Shown here: positions 34,407-43,297 of the stretch, in pieces | Layout: each line of letters starts with the position of its first letter | How positions within the stretch are numbered: the stretch's first letter is position 1 | Assembly: GCF_015206885.1 (NCBI RefSeq) | Contig: NZ_JADEXY010000009.1 | Location: forward strand, 1-51,904 | Source: Microcystis aeruginosa LEGE 91341 | GTDB lineage: Bacteria > Cyanobacteriota > Cyanobacteriia > Cyanobacteriales > Microcystaceae | Reading direction: 5' to 3' | Length of the DNA: 51,904 bases | Made by a program: the position numbers and the translations under genes | Notes under the pieces: generated by a model | The model's input: only the letters and a program-made list of their open reading frames with translations | What the model was told of the DNA's origin: nothing | The model's database searches: none

Positions 34407-35372
34407 TCAACCTAGATAAAAACTGAGGATCAGAGCCACTAAAAAAGTCATTAACAGGCATAAAATTCCGAAATAAAGGACGATTTTAGGACGGAAAGCT
34501 GATAGGAGGAGGATAAAAGCTTTAATATCAATGAGGGAAGCGACCAGTAAAAAAGCTAGAGTGGAACCCACGGACAGATTAGTAATTAAAGAACCGGGGA
34601 CAAAAGTGCTAAGACTAGCATTAACAGCGAGGGTAAAACCAAAGAACAACTGGACAAGAATTTGAGTAACGGGAGTATTCCCCCAGGCAATTAATTGACT
34701 CTGAGGTAATAATAGCTGAAAGACACTAGCGATCGCACAGCCAATAATTAATAATCCCCCTAATTCCAGCGCTTCATCGATAAAGTTATCGAGAAATAAC
34801 TGCACAGAAATTGGCCAAGCTTGCCTATCTCTAGCTTTATACTCATAAACAAGACTGCCGACTCTTTGTAGGGGTTGACTGGCTGCTTCCTCTGGTAAAA
34901 AACTACCAGAAAGAACTAAACTCGATTCTAGGGGAATTTCGCTATCGGTGCGGGGTTTTTCCCGATAGAAACTAAAGAGAGTACCGATAACAATTGCCAT
35001 TAACCAGACCGAAAGCGATCGATAGAAGAAAATACTAGAATAGCTGAAAGTCTGCCAAGTTAGCCAAAGAGTGACGATATTTAGGGTAGGTGCAGCGGTG
35101 AGAAAGCTAAACACCACCCCTGGGGGTACTCCCTCTAATAAGAATCTTCTAGCGACGGGAATCGTGCCGTATTGTCCGACGGGTAGGATTAATCCGATGG
35201 CACTGCCAACGATCGCTCCTAAGACTCGATTACGGGGAAATATCGCCGCTAATCGCTGTTTATTGACGAAAACCAGCAAAAAACTGGAAACGGCTGTCCC
35301 CAAAAGTAAAAAGGGAAGGGAGGTCAAGACTAAACTAAGAAAAAAAGTAACAGCGATAGAAATTTGATTCAT
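34407..35372 (-). CDS. Permease (DUF318/YraQ-like)
   Basis: A 321-residue integral membrane protein with about eight hydrophobic segments in two halves, separated by a ~60-residue polar loop near the middle. Each half carries the family motif type with prolines and glycines: LILPVGQYGTIPVARRFLLE and FLTAAPTLNIVT in the first, NASLSTFVPGSLITNLS in the second. Family members are putative permeases, some near arsenic or metal genes, but the substrate is unknown. The gene stands alone, with MITE D upstream. Confidence 0.82.
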   Translation of the reverse strand: MNQISIAVTFFLSLVLTSLPFLLLGTAVSSFLLVFVNKQRLAAIFPRNRVLGAIVGSAIGLILPVGQYGTIPVARRFLLEGVPPGVVFSFLTAAPTLNIVTLWLTWQTFSYSSIFFYRSLSVWLMAIVIGTLFSFYREKPRTDSEIPLESSLVLSGSFLPEEAASQPLQRVGSLVYEYKARDRQAWPISVQLFLDNFIDEALELGGLLIIGCAIASVFQLLLPQSQLIAWGNTPVTQILVQLFFGFTLAVNASLSTFVPGSLITNLSVGSTLAFLLVASLIDIKAFILLLSAFRPKIVLYFGILCLLMTFLVALILSFYLG

Positions 35373-35453
35373 GAATAGGGTTCAAGATCGGAAGCTATCC
35401 TACAAAATAGCAGATAAGGTAAAAAGTAAAAAGGGCGGTTTTAGATGCAACAA

Positions 35454-35632
35454 TAGGTAGCTGGTTATAATTAAATTAAACATGGATTTTAGGTTCGATC
35501 CCCCCTAGTCCCCCTTGATAAGGGGGGAAGCCAAAGGCGGGGGGATCCCCCTTGATAAGGGGGGTGCCGATCCCCCCTTAGTCCCCCCTTAATAAGGGGG
35601 GCATCTGATAATTTTTAATGCCTACCTACTTA
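35454..35632 (+). mobile_element. TAAGTAG MITE, copy D
   Basis: The left end is TAGGTAGCTGGTTATAATTA and the right end TTTTTAATGCCTACCTACTT plus A. Between them are three or more GATCCCCC..AAGGGGGG modules, making this the longest complete copy (about 179 bp). It lies between the permease start and the chorismate-enzyme gene end. Confidence 0.85.
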
Positions 35633-35655
35633 GGTTAGTTTGTTGAAATCAAACA

Positions 35656-36993
35656 TTAAAAAGAACGTAAAGCGATTAATTGTGCCTCAGCTTTATGAAG
35701 GGATTCTAACCATTCTTTTTCGGGATCGCTATCGGCAACTATTCCCGCTCCCACTTGTCCCCAAACGGTGTTTAAATTCCCTTGAGTAGTCATTAATAGG
35801 GTACGGATGAGAATATTCAAATCTAAATGACCCCGTAGGTCAATATAGCCACAGGAACCATAGAATAAATTGCGTCGCATCGGTTCCAATTCTTCGATAA
35901 TTTCTAGACAGCGAACTTTCGGACAACCAGTAATTGTTCCCCCGGGGAAAAGAGCTTTAATTAAATCAATAGCATGATACTTTTTATCTAATTTTCCTTG
36001 AACATTACTGACCAAGTGCATAACATGACTATAACGCTCGATCGTCAGTAATTCATCCACATCCACCGATCCCCATTCACAAACTCTACCCAGATCATTA
36101 CGTTCTAGATCCACTAGCATAATATGCTCGGCCCGCTCTTTTTTATTAGTTAATAATTCCTCGGCTAATTGTCGATCGAGTGCCTCGGTTTTACCCCGGG
36201 GACGGGTTCCAGCGATCGGTCTAGTGCTGGCTATTCCCCTTTCTAATTTCACCAATCTTTCGGGAGAACAACTAATCATTTCTCCCCAAGGGGTGCGCCA
36301 ATAACTTGCAAAAGGAGAAGGGTTAATCTGTTGTAAACTGCGATAAATTTGCCATCCTTTTGCCCTAGTTGTGCTTTGAAATCTTAGGGATAAATTTGCT
36401 TGAAAAATATCGCCTTTTCTGATATAATCTAAGGCTTTTTTAACAGCTTTTTCGTAGTCGAGTTGAGAGGTATAAAAGATTAAGGGAGAAGGATGGGGAT
36501 CGATCAACTCAAAATCAGGGTTAGTGGTTAAAGATTGTTCGTATTTATCTAAATCTTCAGGTTTAGTGGCAGCTAACCAGAGAATTTGTGCTTGGTGATC
36601 GAGAATGGCAAAACTATCCGGTTCATACCAATAAGCGACAGGAAAAGGGAGAGTATCAGCTTTCCTGTTCGGTAATTTTTCTATCTCCCAAGCTAAATCG
36701 TAGCCTAACCACCCCAACCAACCGCCATGGAAGGGAAGATGATCGGGAAGATGATCACATCGGGTTTGGGGGAGTAAACTGCTTAAAAAGGGCAAAATTT
36801 CCCCTAATGCGGGGGTCCAAAGCTGACGCGGGGAACCAGCACAAAGAGAGTAACGGGAGAGGGAATTACCCGGATAGGGACTTTCTAGTAAAGTAGCGAT
36901 CGCATCTTGGGAGAATAAGCAGGCAAAAACCTCGGAACCAGTGCGCTGATGCAGAGGAAGCGATCGCCAATGCCATGCTAAAGGTTTTTGCAT
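35656..36993 (-). CDS. Anthranilate synthase component I / aminodeoxychorismate synthase-like
   Basis: A 445-residue chorismate-utilising enzyme of the TrpE/PabB family, making anthranilate (tryptophan) or 4-amino-4-deoxychorismate (folate) with a glutaminase partner. The catalytic domain motifs are FQANLSLRF, PERLVKLERG, IAGTRPRGKT, HIMLVDLERNDLGR, FPGGTITGCPK and the late GAGIVADSDPEKE. The alanine in PIAGTR, where many PabB proteins have a catalytic lysine, and LLES near the N-terminus favour the TrpE side. The length is nearer the short PabB-like cyanobacterial paralogue. I cannot decide between the two. It appears monocistronic. Confidence 0.85.
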   Translation of the reverse strand: MQKPLAWHWRSLPLHQRTGSEVFACLFSQDAIATLLESPYPGNSLSRYSLCAGSPRQLWTPALGEILPFLSSLLPQTRCDHLPDHLPFHGGWLGWLGYDLAWEIEKLPNRKADTLPFPVAYWYEPDSFAILDHQAQILWLAATKPEDLDKYEQSLTTNPDFELIDPHPSPLIFYTSQLDYEKAVKKALDYIRKGDIFQANLSLRFQSTTRAKGWQIYRSLQQINPSPFASYWRTPWGEMISCSPERLVKLERGIASTRPIAGTRPRGKTEALDRQLAEELLTNKKERAEHIMLVDLERNDLGRVCEWGSVDVDELLTIERYSHVMHLVSNVQGKLDKKYHAIDLIKALFPGGTITGCPKVRCLEIIEELEPMRRNLFYGSCGYIDLRGHLDLNILIRTLLMTTQGNLNTVWGQVGAGIVADSDPEKEWLESLHKAEAQLIALRSF

Positions 36994-37122
36994 CTAAAAT
37001 CGCGGGCCAAAATAGCTGGGAAATTGGGTATAACTAGGGTTTTGGTGTTAGTTGTGGGGGAGTTGATCTTTCCTATCTGCTAACACCTATTATCTTAGTC
37101 CTAAATGTTTGCTGCCTCCTAA

Positions 37123-37500
37123 TTATCCCCGATAATCGAGGTCAATTTCTTTAGAACCGCCGCGCTGTAATTGCCCTAACAATTCCCCTAACTGACTCCA
37201 AACCAAACCACCGATAAAGATAGTCATGGGGAGAGAGATAGCGTAGGCAACCCAACCATTGAGAATAAATATATCTAATCCCGAGGCCAGGAAAAGACAG
37301 ATTCCTACACAAATACCAATAAAAGGAATTTGTAAGGAACTGGATTTTAAAAGATTTTGATCGTCTGAACCCTTATTTTTATACCAATTGTTAACCACTT
37401 GCTTGAGACTAGCTTCAAAAGCAGCCCCGCAGGTAATACCGATAAATAAACCGGCAAAAACTAGAAAATAGGGCGGTTGGGGCAGAAAATAATAATCCAT
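37123..37500 (-). CDS. Small membrane protein, unknown function
   Basis: A 125-residue protein with three likely transmembrane segments (FLVFAGLFIGITCGAAFEA, FIGICVGICLFLASGLDIF, AISLPMTIFIGGLVW) and a short polar C-terminus. I recognise no family. It starts 36 bp after the stop codon of the UbiB-like kinase gene on the same strand, so co-transcription is likely. That suggests, weakly, a membrane or quinone-related role. Confidence 0.7.
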   Translation of the reverse strand: MDYYFLPQPPYFLVFAGLFIGITCGAAFEASLKQVVNNWYKNKGSDDQNLLKSSSLQIPFIGICVGICLFLASGLDIFILNGWVAYAISLPMTIFIGGLVWSQLGELLGQLQRGGSKEIDLDYRG

Positions 37501-37536
37501 AGAAAAAGTGATTAAGCGATGATGACCTTAAACACT

Positions 37537-39255
37537 TTAACGCGAACTGGTTTCTCCCGGAAGGACAGCGGCCACACCTTGGGACGATAATTCCCGAAAA
37601 GCGCTCATGGCCACATCCAAGAGTCGCCGCGGTTGCAATTCTCCTTGAATTAAACCCCAGAGACGTTGCACTTCGGCAGTGTGGAGACGGTCATCTTCCG
37701 TTAAAGCTAATAGTAATTGACGACGCAGATAACGACCTTCTTCCGACAGAAGAAAAGTGATGCCTAATTGCGCGGTGGGCAGTAAATCGAAGTTACTTTC
37801 CGATCGAGCCATTGTAATCATGTTTTCTAGGCGTTGCCACTGGAATTTACCGTTTTTGAACAATACATCCAGTAAACGCCGGCGCAGTTGGGGCGATTCC
37901 CCGGTCAGGAGACGTTTAGCAACGTAGGGATAGGCTACTTGGACAATTTTGAAGTTAGGATCGAGGGTAAGGGCCACCCCTTCTTGGGTGACGAGGGAAC
38001 GAATAATCAGGGCGAATTTGGCGGGAATCCGGAAGGGATATTGGTACATCAATTCGGAGAAATCATCGGTAATAGTGCGGAAATTGAAGTCACCGACCCT
38101 TTGACCGATGGCATTGCCTAAAACTCGTTCTAGAGCCGGAATAATTGGTTTTATATCGGTTTCTGGGGTTAAAAATCCCAGTTTGACAAAGTTGGCGGCC
38201 AGGTTTTCGTAGTCTTTGTTAATTAAATCGACGACGCAACTAGCGAGGGTTTCTTTAGTTTCCTCCTCTAACTGGTCCATCATGCCAAAATCGATATAGG
38301 CCATGCGACCATCAAAAGTGGCGAAAAGATTACCCGGATGGGGATCAGCGTGGAAAAAGCCGTGTTCGAGGAGTTGCTGTAATCCCGAGGTTACGCCGAT
38401 TTTAACGATACTATTGGGGTCTAATCCTAAAGCTTTGATATTCTCGGTATCGGTGAGTTTATAGCCATCAATCCATTCCAGGGTGAGGACGCGGCGACCA
38501 CTATAACGCCAGTAGATACTGGGAACTTTAACTTCGGGGTTATTTTGGAAGTTGGTGGCGAATTTTTCAGCGTTGCGACCTTCGTTTTGATAGTCGATTT
38601 CCTCAAAGAGTTTGGTGCCGAATTCATCGACAATCAGGGTGAGGTCATGGCCGAGATTGAGGGGTAATAAACGACCGAATTTTTGGGCAGCCCAGCGCAT
38701 TAGGTATAAATCGAGGCTTAAAAGCGCCCGCAGCCCCGGTCTTTGCACTTTAACGGCTACTTCTTCGCCGGTGGGTAGAATCGCTTTATAAACCTGTCCT
38801 AAACTAGCGGCAGCCACAGGGGTGGGGGATATTTCTCGATAGGCTTTTTCTACGGACATCCCCAATTCTGTCTCGATAAGGGCAAAAGCGATGTCGTTAT
38901 CGAAGGGGGGAAGTTGGTCTTGCAGTTTAACTAATTCGTCTAAAAAGTCTTTGCGAACGAGGTCGGGGCGGGTAGAGAGAGCTTGACCGACTTTGATGAA
39001 GGTGGGACCCAAACGGGTGAGAATTTGCCTAAGTTCGCTGGCACGCTTGTATTTATTGGCTTCTTCTTGCTTTGTCCATTTGTCCCAGAGGAGACTGAGG
39101 AGAAATAATCCTAAAGACCAAGTAATCACGAAAGCGCGACCGAACAATTGCCAAGGTTTGTAACGGTATTGTTGAGCGATCGCTTCTGCACTGTAAGGAG
39201 TGAACTGTGTTTCTTCTCGTTTCCGGTCAGTTTGACTGTCTTGATGCCGACTCAC
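37537..39255 (-). CDS. ABC1/UbiB-family atypical kinase
   Basis: A 572-residue member of the ABC1/ADCK/UbiB family, ATP-binding proteins needed for quinone and prenyl-lipid homeostasis. The family-specific KxGQ motif is TFIKVGQALSTRPD. The ATP-lysine strand is VAVKVQRPG after an alanine-rich AAASLGQVY that replaces the usual glycine loop. The catalytic loop is HADPHPGNLF and the metal site is YIDFGMM. A hydrophobic segment near residues 45-60 (AFVITWSLGLFLLSLLW) may anchor it to the membrane. In cyanobacteria such proteins are thought to act on plastoquinone or tocopherol metabolism; the exact substrate is not known. Confidence 0.93.
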   Translation of the reverse strand: MSRHQDSQTDRKREETQFTPYSAEAIAQQYRYKPWQLFGRAFVITWSLGLFLLSLLWDKWTKQEEANKYKRASELRQILTRLGPTFIKVGQALSTRPDLVRKDFLDELVKLQDQLPPFDNDIAFALIETELGMSVEKAYREISPTPVAAASLGQVYKAILPTGEEVAVKVQRPGLRALLSLDLYLMRWAAQKFGRLLPLNLGHDLTLIVDEFGTKLFEEIDYQNEGRNAEKFATNFQNNPEVKVPSIYWRYSGRRVLTLEWIDGYKLTDTENIKALGLDPNSIVKIGVTSGLQQLLEHGFFHADPHPGNLFATFDGRMAYIDFGMMDQLEEETKETLASCVVDLINKDYENLAANFVKLGFLTPETDIKPIIPALERVLGNAIGQRVGDFNFRTITDDFSELMYQYPFRIPAKFALIIRSLVTQEGVALTLDPNFKIVQVAYPYVAKRLLTGESPQLRRRLLDVLFKNGKFQWQRLENMITMARSESNFDLLPTAQLGITFLLSEEGRYLRRQLLLALTEDDRLHTAEVQRLWGLIQGELQPRRLLDVAMSAFRELSSQGVAAVLPGETSSR

Positions 39256-39426
39256 TAGCTAATCTCTATATATCTTACGCCACTTGATATTGTAGCTAAG
39301 TTCTTGACATCAGTATACAAAACTACACATTATTTAATAATTGTTATAATTCCCTGAGAAATCATAAGTATTTATGGCTGGACTGCCGGGGTGAGTTGGG
39401 CAACCCTAACACCCCCAACCGGATAT

Positions 39427-40131
39427 TTAAGCAATTTCATCGGGATTAATGCCCAATTCTCGCAGCTTTTGGGCTAATTTTTCCGCCCGTTGTTGTTCTC
39501 TTTCTTTGGCTAATCTTTCCTGTTCTTTGGCTAATCTTTCCTGTCGGGCCGACTCTTGAGGGGTGGGAACCAATTCACCTGATTCAGTGAAATAGCGCAA
39601 TTTATTGGCAAAAATCCCTAAATATAATCCCAGTTGCTTACTCCATAAATAACCGTTTTCATTGGGGGTAATCGGTTGATATTGTCCCTCAATTAAAGTG
39701 AATCCTTGCCATTCTAAGGTATTGGGATCAAACCAAAAATACTCAGGAGTACGGAAAGTATGCTGATATAGTTCCTTTTTGGCTTTTCTGTCCACATTAG
39801 CGGTGGAATCGGAGAGAATTTCGATGATTAGATTGGGATATTTACCCCCTTCTCCCCAGACGACCCAACTTTTTCTGGGACGTTTCTCTGTATCTAAAAC
39901 CACGAAAAAATCTGGTCCACAAAAATCTCGCTGTTTCAGTTGTCTTTCGTTATAATAAATAGTCAAATTGCCCGAGGCATAGTAATCGTTTCTATCTTGC
40001 CAGAGCCAATCAAGACAAGATAATAATAAAATAATTTGTTGTAAATGCAGATCACTTTCCACGGGTGGTTCATCACTCCATAAATCGGTGGGAGGACAGA
40101 CAATATCGGTAGCAATATCTAGGGTTGTCAT
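39427..40131 (-). CDS. Uma2 family protein with coiled-coil tail
   Basis: A 234-residue DUF820/Uma2 protein not closely related to the two copies at 2.7 and 12.3 kb. The nuclease-like core is present (YPNLIIEILSDSTANVDRKA, then YFWFDPNTLEWQGF). A charged coiled coil with ERLAKEQ/ERLAKER repeats and the short end LRELGINPDEIA follow, typical of this subfamily. Substrate and role are unknown. Confidence 0.88.
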   Translation of the reverse strand: MTTLDIATDIVCPPTDLWSDEPPVESDLHLQQIILLLSCLDWLWQDRNDYYASGNLTIYYNERQLKQRDFCGPDFFVVLDTEKRPRKSWVVWGEGGKYPNLIIEILSDSTANVDRKAKKELYQHTFRTPEYFWFDPNTLEWQGFTLIEGQYQPITPNENGYLWSKQLGLYLGIFANKLRYFTESGELVPTPQESARQERLAKEQERLAKEREQQRAEKLAQKLRELGINPDEIA

Positions 40132-40290
40132 CGTTTATAAACCCATTGAGTCAATTTGGGGTGATTCTAGCAACAAGGGACAATCAATACAATTATATTA
40201 TAAGTCCGATCGTTTTGCTTGTATATAGGGTGTTAGGAGTCGGTCGGGTAAGTCAGAATACCATGACCTCAATCCCCTTGGTTGAAGGAC

Positions 40291-40530
40291 TTATAAAAAC
40301 CAGAAGAAAGCCACTAAAATAACAGTGAGGGTCGCAGCAAAAATGAGAGCGTATTCAATTTTTTGATTGATAATACCAATAACCATGACTAGGGTAATTG
40401 CCAGAAGAAACACACCGATATAGACTAGATTTTGAGAACCTGAATTAACTAAATTATTATTTAAAGTCGGTGTGGGTGTGGGAGTTTGTAGAATTGTTGA
40501 TGAGAGACTAATCGTGGAGGTAATGAACAT
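40291..40530 (-). CDS. Small membrane protein, unknown function
   Basis: A 79-residue protein with a threonine/proline-rich N-terminus and two hydrophobic segments (YIGVFLLAITLVMVIGII and YALIFAATLTVILVAFFWFL). No family is recognised. Its start codon abuts MITE E, so its transcription must begin inside that element or further away. Length and composition support a real gene moderately. Confidence 0.55.
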   Translation of the reverse strand: MFITSTISLSSTILQTPTPTPTLNNNLVNSGSQNLVYIGVFLLAITLVMVIGIINQKIEYALIFAATLTVILVAFFWFL

Positions 40531-40649
40531 AAGTAATTAGTTATAATTAAATTGAAGATAGATTTTGCCTCTGATCCCCCCTGCCCCCCTTAATAAGGGG
40601 GGTGCCGATAGGTGGGGGGATCTGACAACTTTTAACACCTACCTGCTTA
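40530..40649 (+). mobile_element. TAAGTAG MITE, copy E, filling a divergent promoter region
   Basis: It starts TAAGTAATTAGTTATAATTA and ends AACACCTACCTGCTTA. It has one CCCCCCTTAATAAGGGGGG module and a partial one. It occupies 119 of the 126 bp between the 79-residue protein gene (minus) and the glutaredoxin-like gene (plus). TATAAT lies within its left end on the plus strand. Confidence 0.85.
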
Positions 40650-40656
40650 AATATTT

Positions 40657-40923
40657 ATGACTACCATAGAACTAATTTTATACAGTAAACCGGACTGTCA
40701 TCTTTGCGAAGGGTTGCTAGAGAAACTAGAAAAAATCCGTCAACCGGAGTGGCAGTTAGAAATTAGGGACATTACCAGTCGAGAGGATTGGTTTAACGCT
40801 TATCAGTACGAAATCCCCGTTCTCTGTCAAAAACTAGCCACGGGGGAAAAAATCCTCCCTCGTCTTTCCCCCCGGGCAAATGCCGAACAATTGGCCCGTC
40901 TTTTAGCCAATAATTTAACCTAG
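40657..40923 (+). CDS. Glutaredoxin-like thioredoxin-fold protein
   Basis: An 88-residue protein of the glutaredoxin-like (DUF836) family. The redox centre is CHLC near residues 14-17 (YSKPDCHLCEG), followed by the thioredoxin-fold strand and cis-proline region (YEIPVLCQ). It probably reduces disulphides or binds a cofactor in the cytosol; the partner is unknown. Its ATG lies 7 bp after MITE E. Confidence 0.87.
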   Translation: MTTIELILYSKPDCHLCEGLLEKLEKIRQPEWQLEIRDITSREDWFNAYQYEIPVLCQKLATGEKILPRLSPRANAEQLARLLANNLT

Positions 40924-40926
40924 GGG

Positions 40927-42120
40927 CTAATTACCCGGACTAGGACTAAGGACTGGACTCGGAGAGGGAGAAGACTGGGCGACTGGTTGCGGTTTGGCTG
41001 CGGGTTGAGTTTGATACCATTTAAAGTGTTGGTAGGCCGTGCGGGATATTTGTTGAATCAGGGTCCTAGCGTTACTATCATTGTGGGGACGTTTCACCAT
41101 TACTGCTCCTAGATAGCGTTTCCCGTTGGGCATATCAATAATACCCGCATCCGCTAACATCGAGCCAATATCACCGGTTTTATGGGCAATATCGGCGGCT
41201 TTCTCGATACCTTGGGGCAGCAGGGTGCGAGTGCGCGTTTCCTGCATAATATTCAATAGACGATCGCGGGAACGTAAACTGAGTAATTCCCCTTGATTAA
41301 CTTTTCCTAAGATTGTCACCAAATCTCTCGGACTTGTGGTATTGGTTCCTTCCAAGTCTGGTAAAGGGTTATTAATTACCGTACTGGTCAAACCCCAAGC
41401 TTGAAAACGCTGATTAAGAGCCTTTTTGCCGCCCATGCGCTTGATTAACATATTAGTAGCGGTATTATCGCTAATTACGTTCATTTTAGTGGCGGTTTCT
41501 AGGGCAGTATAGGTTTTATTCACTCCTAGATACTGCATATCTCCAGACCCACTGGCCAAGACATCCTTAGTGGCCACAAGGGTTTCATCGAGACGAATTT
41601 TTCCCGCGTCCACATCCTCAAAAAAGGCCACCAGAATCGGGATTTTAATCGTACTAGCGGCAGCAAAAACAGTATCTCCGCGAAAATTAGCGTAAGCACC
41701 GTTATCAAGGTCAATAAATAATGCTCCTGCCTGTAATTTCGGATATTTGACCGCTAAAGCCTGTAATTTCTGGTTAAGACTGCTGAGATTTTCGTTTAAA
41801 ACTAAGGTGGTCGGTTTTGGGGTGACGAGTTTGGGAGTCGGGGAATTAGTAGCGGTGGGTTTTGGGTGTAGGGGTAATTTGCTCGGATCCACCACCGTTA
41901 AGACCGTACCAGCGATCGCACCTAAACCGACACCAAGGATAGAGAAGCGAAGAACCTGAAGGAGAAAAGAAGCAATTAGGTTAGGTTTACGTTGTTTTTT
42001 CGACTTTTTAACCGGTACAGGCCTTTTCTTATTGTTTGAGTCCAGGGACCTAGGGGACCCAGGGCCAGATTGGACTTTAGTAGGACGACGAGTTACTTGA
42101 CGAGTCACGGTTTTCCTCAA
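40927..42120 (-). CDS. Class A beta-lactamase-like serine hydrolase
   Basis: A 397-residue protein. The basic N-terminus precedes one transmembrane segment (FSILGVGLGAIAGTVLTVV) and a proline/threonine linker, so the catalytic domain should face the periplasm. Active-site motifs of class A beta-lactamases are present: STIK (SxxK) near residue 157, SDN near 208 and KTGDIG (KTG) near 316. The tail is rich in serine and proline. Cyanobacterial members may act on peptidoglycan peptides or beta-lactams; which cannot be told here. It is convergent with the glutaredoxin gene, 3 bp away. Confidence 0.88.
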   Translation of the reverse strand: MRKTVTRQVTRRPTKVQSGPGSPRSLDSNNKKRPVPVKKSKKQRKPNLIASFLLQVLRFSILGVGLGAIAGTVLTVVDPSKLPLHPKPTATNSPTPKLVTPKPTTLVLNENLSSLNQKLQALAVKYPKLQAGALFIDLDNGAYANFRGDTVFAAASTIKIPILVAFFEDVDAGKIRLDETLVATKDVLASGSGDMQYLGVNKTYTALETATKMNVISDNTATNMLIKRMGGKKALNQRFQAWGLTSTVINNPLPDLEGTNTTSPRDLVTILGKVNQGELLSLRSRDRLLNIMQETRTRTLLPQGIEKAADIAHKTGDIGSMLADAGIIDMPNGKRYLGAVMVKRPHNDSNARTLIQQISRTAYQHFKWYQTQPAAKPQPVAQSSPSPSPVLSPSPGN

Positions 42121-42135
42121 GGGTATCCAGATTTA

Positions 42136-42936
42136 TTATCGATCGCTAGGAGAATTTTTTTTCTTGCCCTTGAGACTATCAAGACCGAGAAAAAGTTGCC
42201 CGATACTTTCAATATGACCGATAATGCCCCGCAGCAGAGCTAATTCCTCCACCGTGGGCCGGGCCCGATGATAAAATTGCCGGAATTTCTCCATCCTAGC
42301 GGCGGCGGTGTGGGGGTAAAGATAGCCAATTTTGAGCAAAAAGCTCTCTAAGTGCTGATAATAGCCTTCTAGAGCCTCAAAAGTGGCACTAGGGAGCATT
42401 TCTACTGGGGGTTCGAGCCTATTTTCCGTCGCCATTTGGTACAGTTCGTAGGAGCAAACCGCCACCGCTTGGGCGAGATTGAGGGAGGAATATTGAGGAT
42501 TAGCGGGAATACCGACAAAACGCTGGGCGTGGTTCAGTTCGCTGTTACTTAAACCCCGGTCTTCTGGCCCGAAAATTAGGGCCGATTCTAGGTTAGGGGT
42601 GAGTAACCAGGGTAAGGCGGTCCGGGGTGTTTCAAGGGGAGTATTCAGGTGACGGGGTTTCGAGGTGGTGGCAATGATGCGATGACAACCCTGCAAAGCT
42701 TCCGGAAGGGTGGCTACCTGTGAACAGTTTTCTAGGACTTCAATTCCGTGTACTGCCATGCGTCGCGCTTCTTCTGCAAGGATATCACAGGCGGGATTGA
42801 CGATAATTAAGCGACTTAAGCCCATATTCCGCATAATTCTGGCAGTGGAACCCACATTTAAGGCTCCGGCTGGTTCAACTAAAATAATTCTCAGGCGATC
42901 GAGTGGGGAACTCGGATTATTTTCATCTACACTCAT
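42136..42936 (-). CDS. SpoU/TrmJ-type RNA methyltransferase
   Basis: A 266-residue SPOUT-class RNA 2'-O-methyltransferase resembling TrmJ, which methylates nucleotide 32 of some tRNAs. Motif 1 is GALNVGSTARIMRNMG near residues 24-39, motif 2 is IFGPEDRGLSNSEL near 122-135, and motif 3 is NPQYSSLNLAQAVAVCSYE near 149-167. A short helical C-terminal region matches the TrmJ type. It ends 15 bp upstream of the serine hydrolase gene start on the same strand and may be co-transcribed with it. Confidence 0.9.
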   Translation of the reverse strand: MSVDENNPSSPLDRLRIILVEPAGALNVGSTARIMRNMGLSRLIIVNPACDILAEEARRMAVHGIEVLENCSQVATLPEALQGCHRIIATTSKPRHLNTPLETPRTALPWLLTPNLESALIFGPEDRGLSNSELNHAQRFVGIPANPQYSSLNLAQAVAVCSYELYQMATENRLEPPVEMLPSATFEALEGYYQHLESFLLKIGYLYPHTAAARMEKFRQFYHRARPTVEELALLRGIIGHIESIGQLFLGLDSLKGKKKNSPSDR

Positions 42937-42972
42937 AGATAAGGCGCAGTTTTTGACTTTTTAATTTTAATC

Positions 42973-43128
42973 ATGGCACGTCAGCCCTCGAAGTCCGATC
43001 TTCCCAGTAAAATTTGTCCCGTTTGCGGTTTATCCTTTACTTGGCGCAAAAAGTGGCAAAACTGTTGGCATGAGGTAAAATACTGTTCAGAACGCTGTCG
43101 TCGTCGCAAGTCCTCGGCCAATCAGTAA
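42973..43128 (+). CDS. DUF2256 zinc-ribbon protein
   Basis: A 51-residue protein with the DUF2256 pattern: [16 protein letters not shown] near residues 13-28, a central tryptophan-rich stretch (NCWHEV) and a second cysteine pair ([10 protein letters not shown]). The four cysteines probably bind zinc. The family is widespread and of unknown function. It is divergent from the RNA methyltransferase gene, with about 36 bp between starts. Confidence 0.88.
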   Translation: MARQPSKSDLPSKICPVCGLSFTWRKKWQNCWHEVKYCSERCRRRKSSANQ

Positions 43129-43297
43129 AAAGCCGAGAGTTTTAACTATCAAATAGGCGCTCTTGCCAAGGTCAATTTTTAGCTGAGGACTTAGATGGGT
43201 AATTAATTTTGCTGAGGTACTCTATTAGCTTTTAATTTTACGGTTAATTTAGTAAGCTGATACTTGGCTAAATTAACTTTTTCTTAAGAGAATCTGA

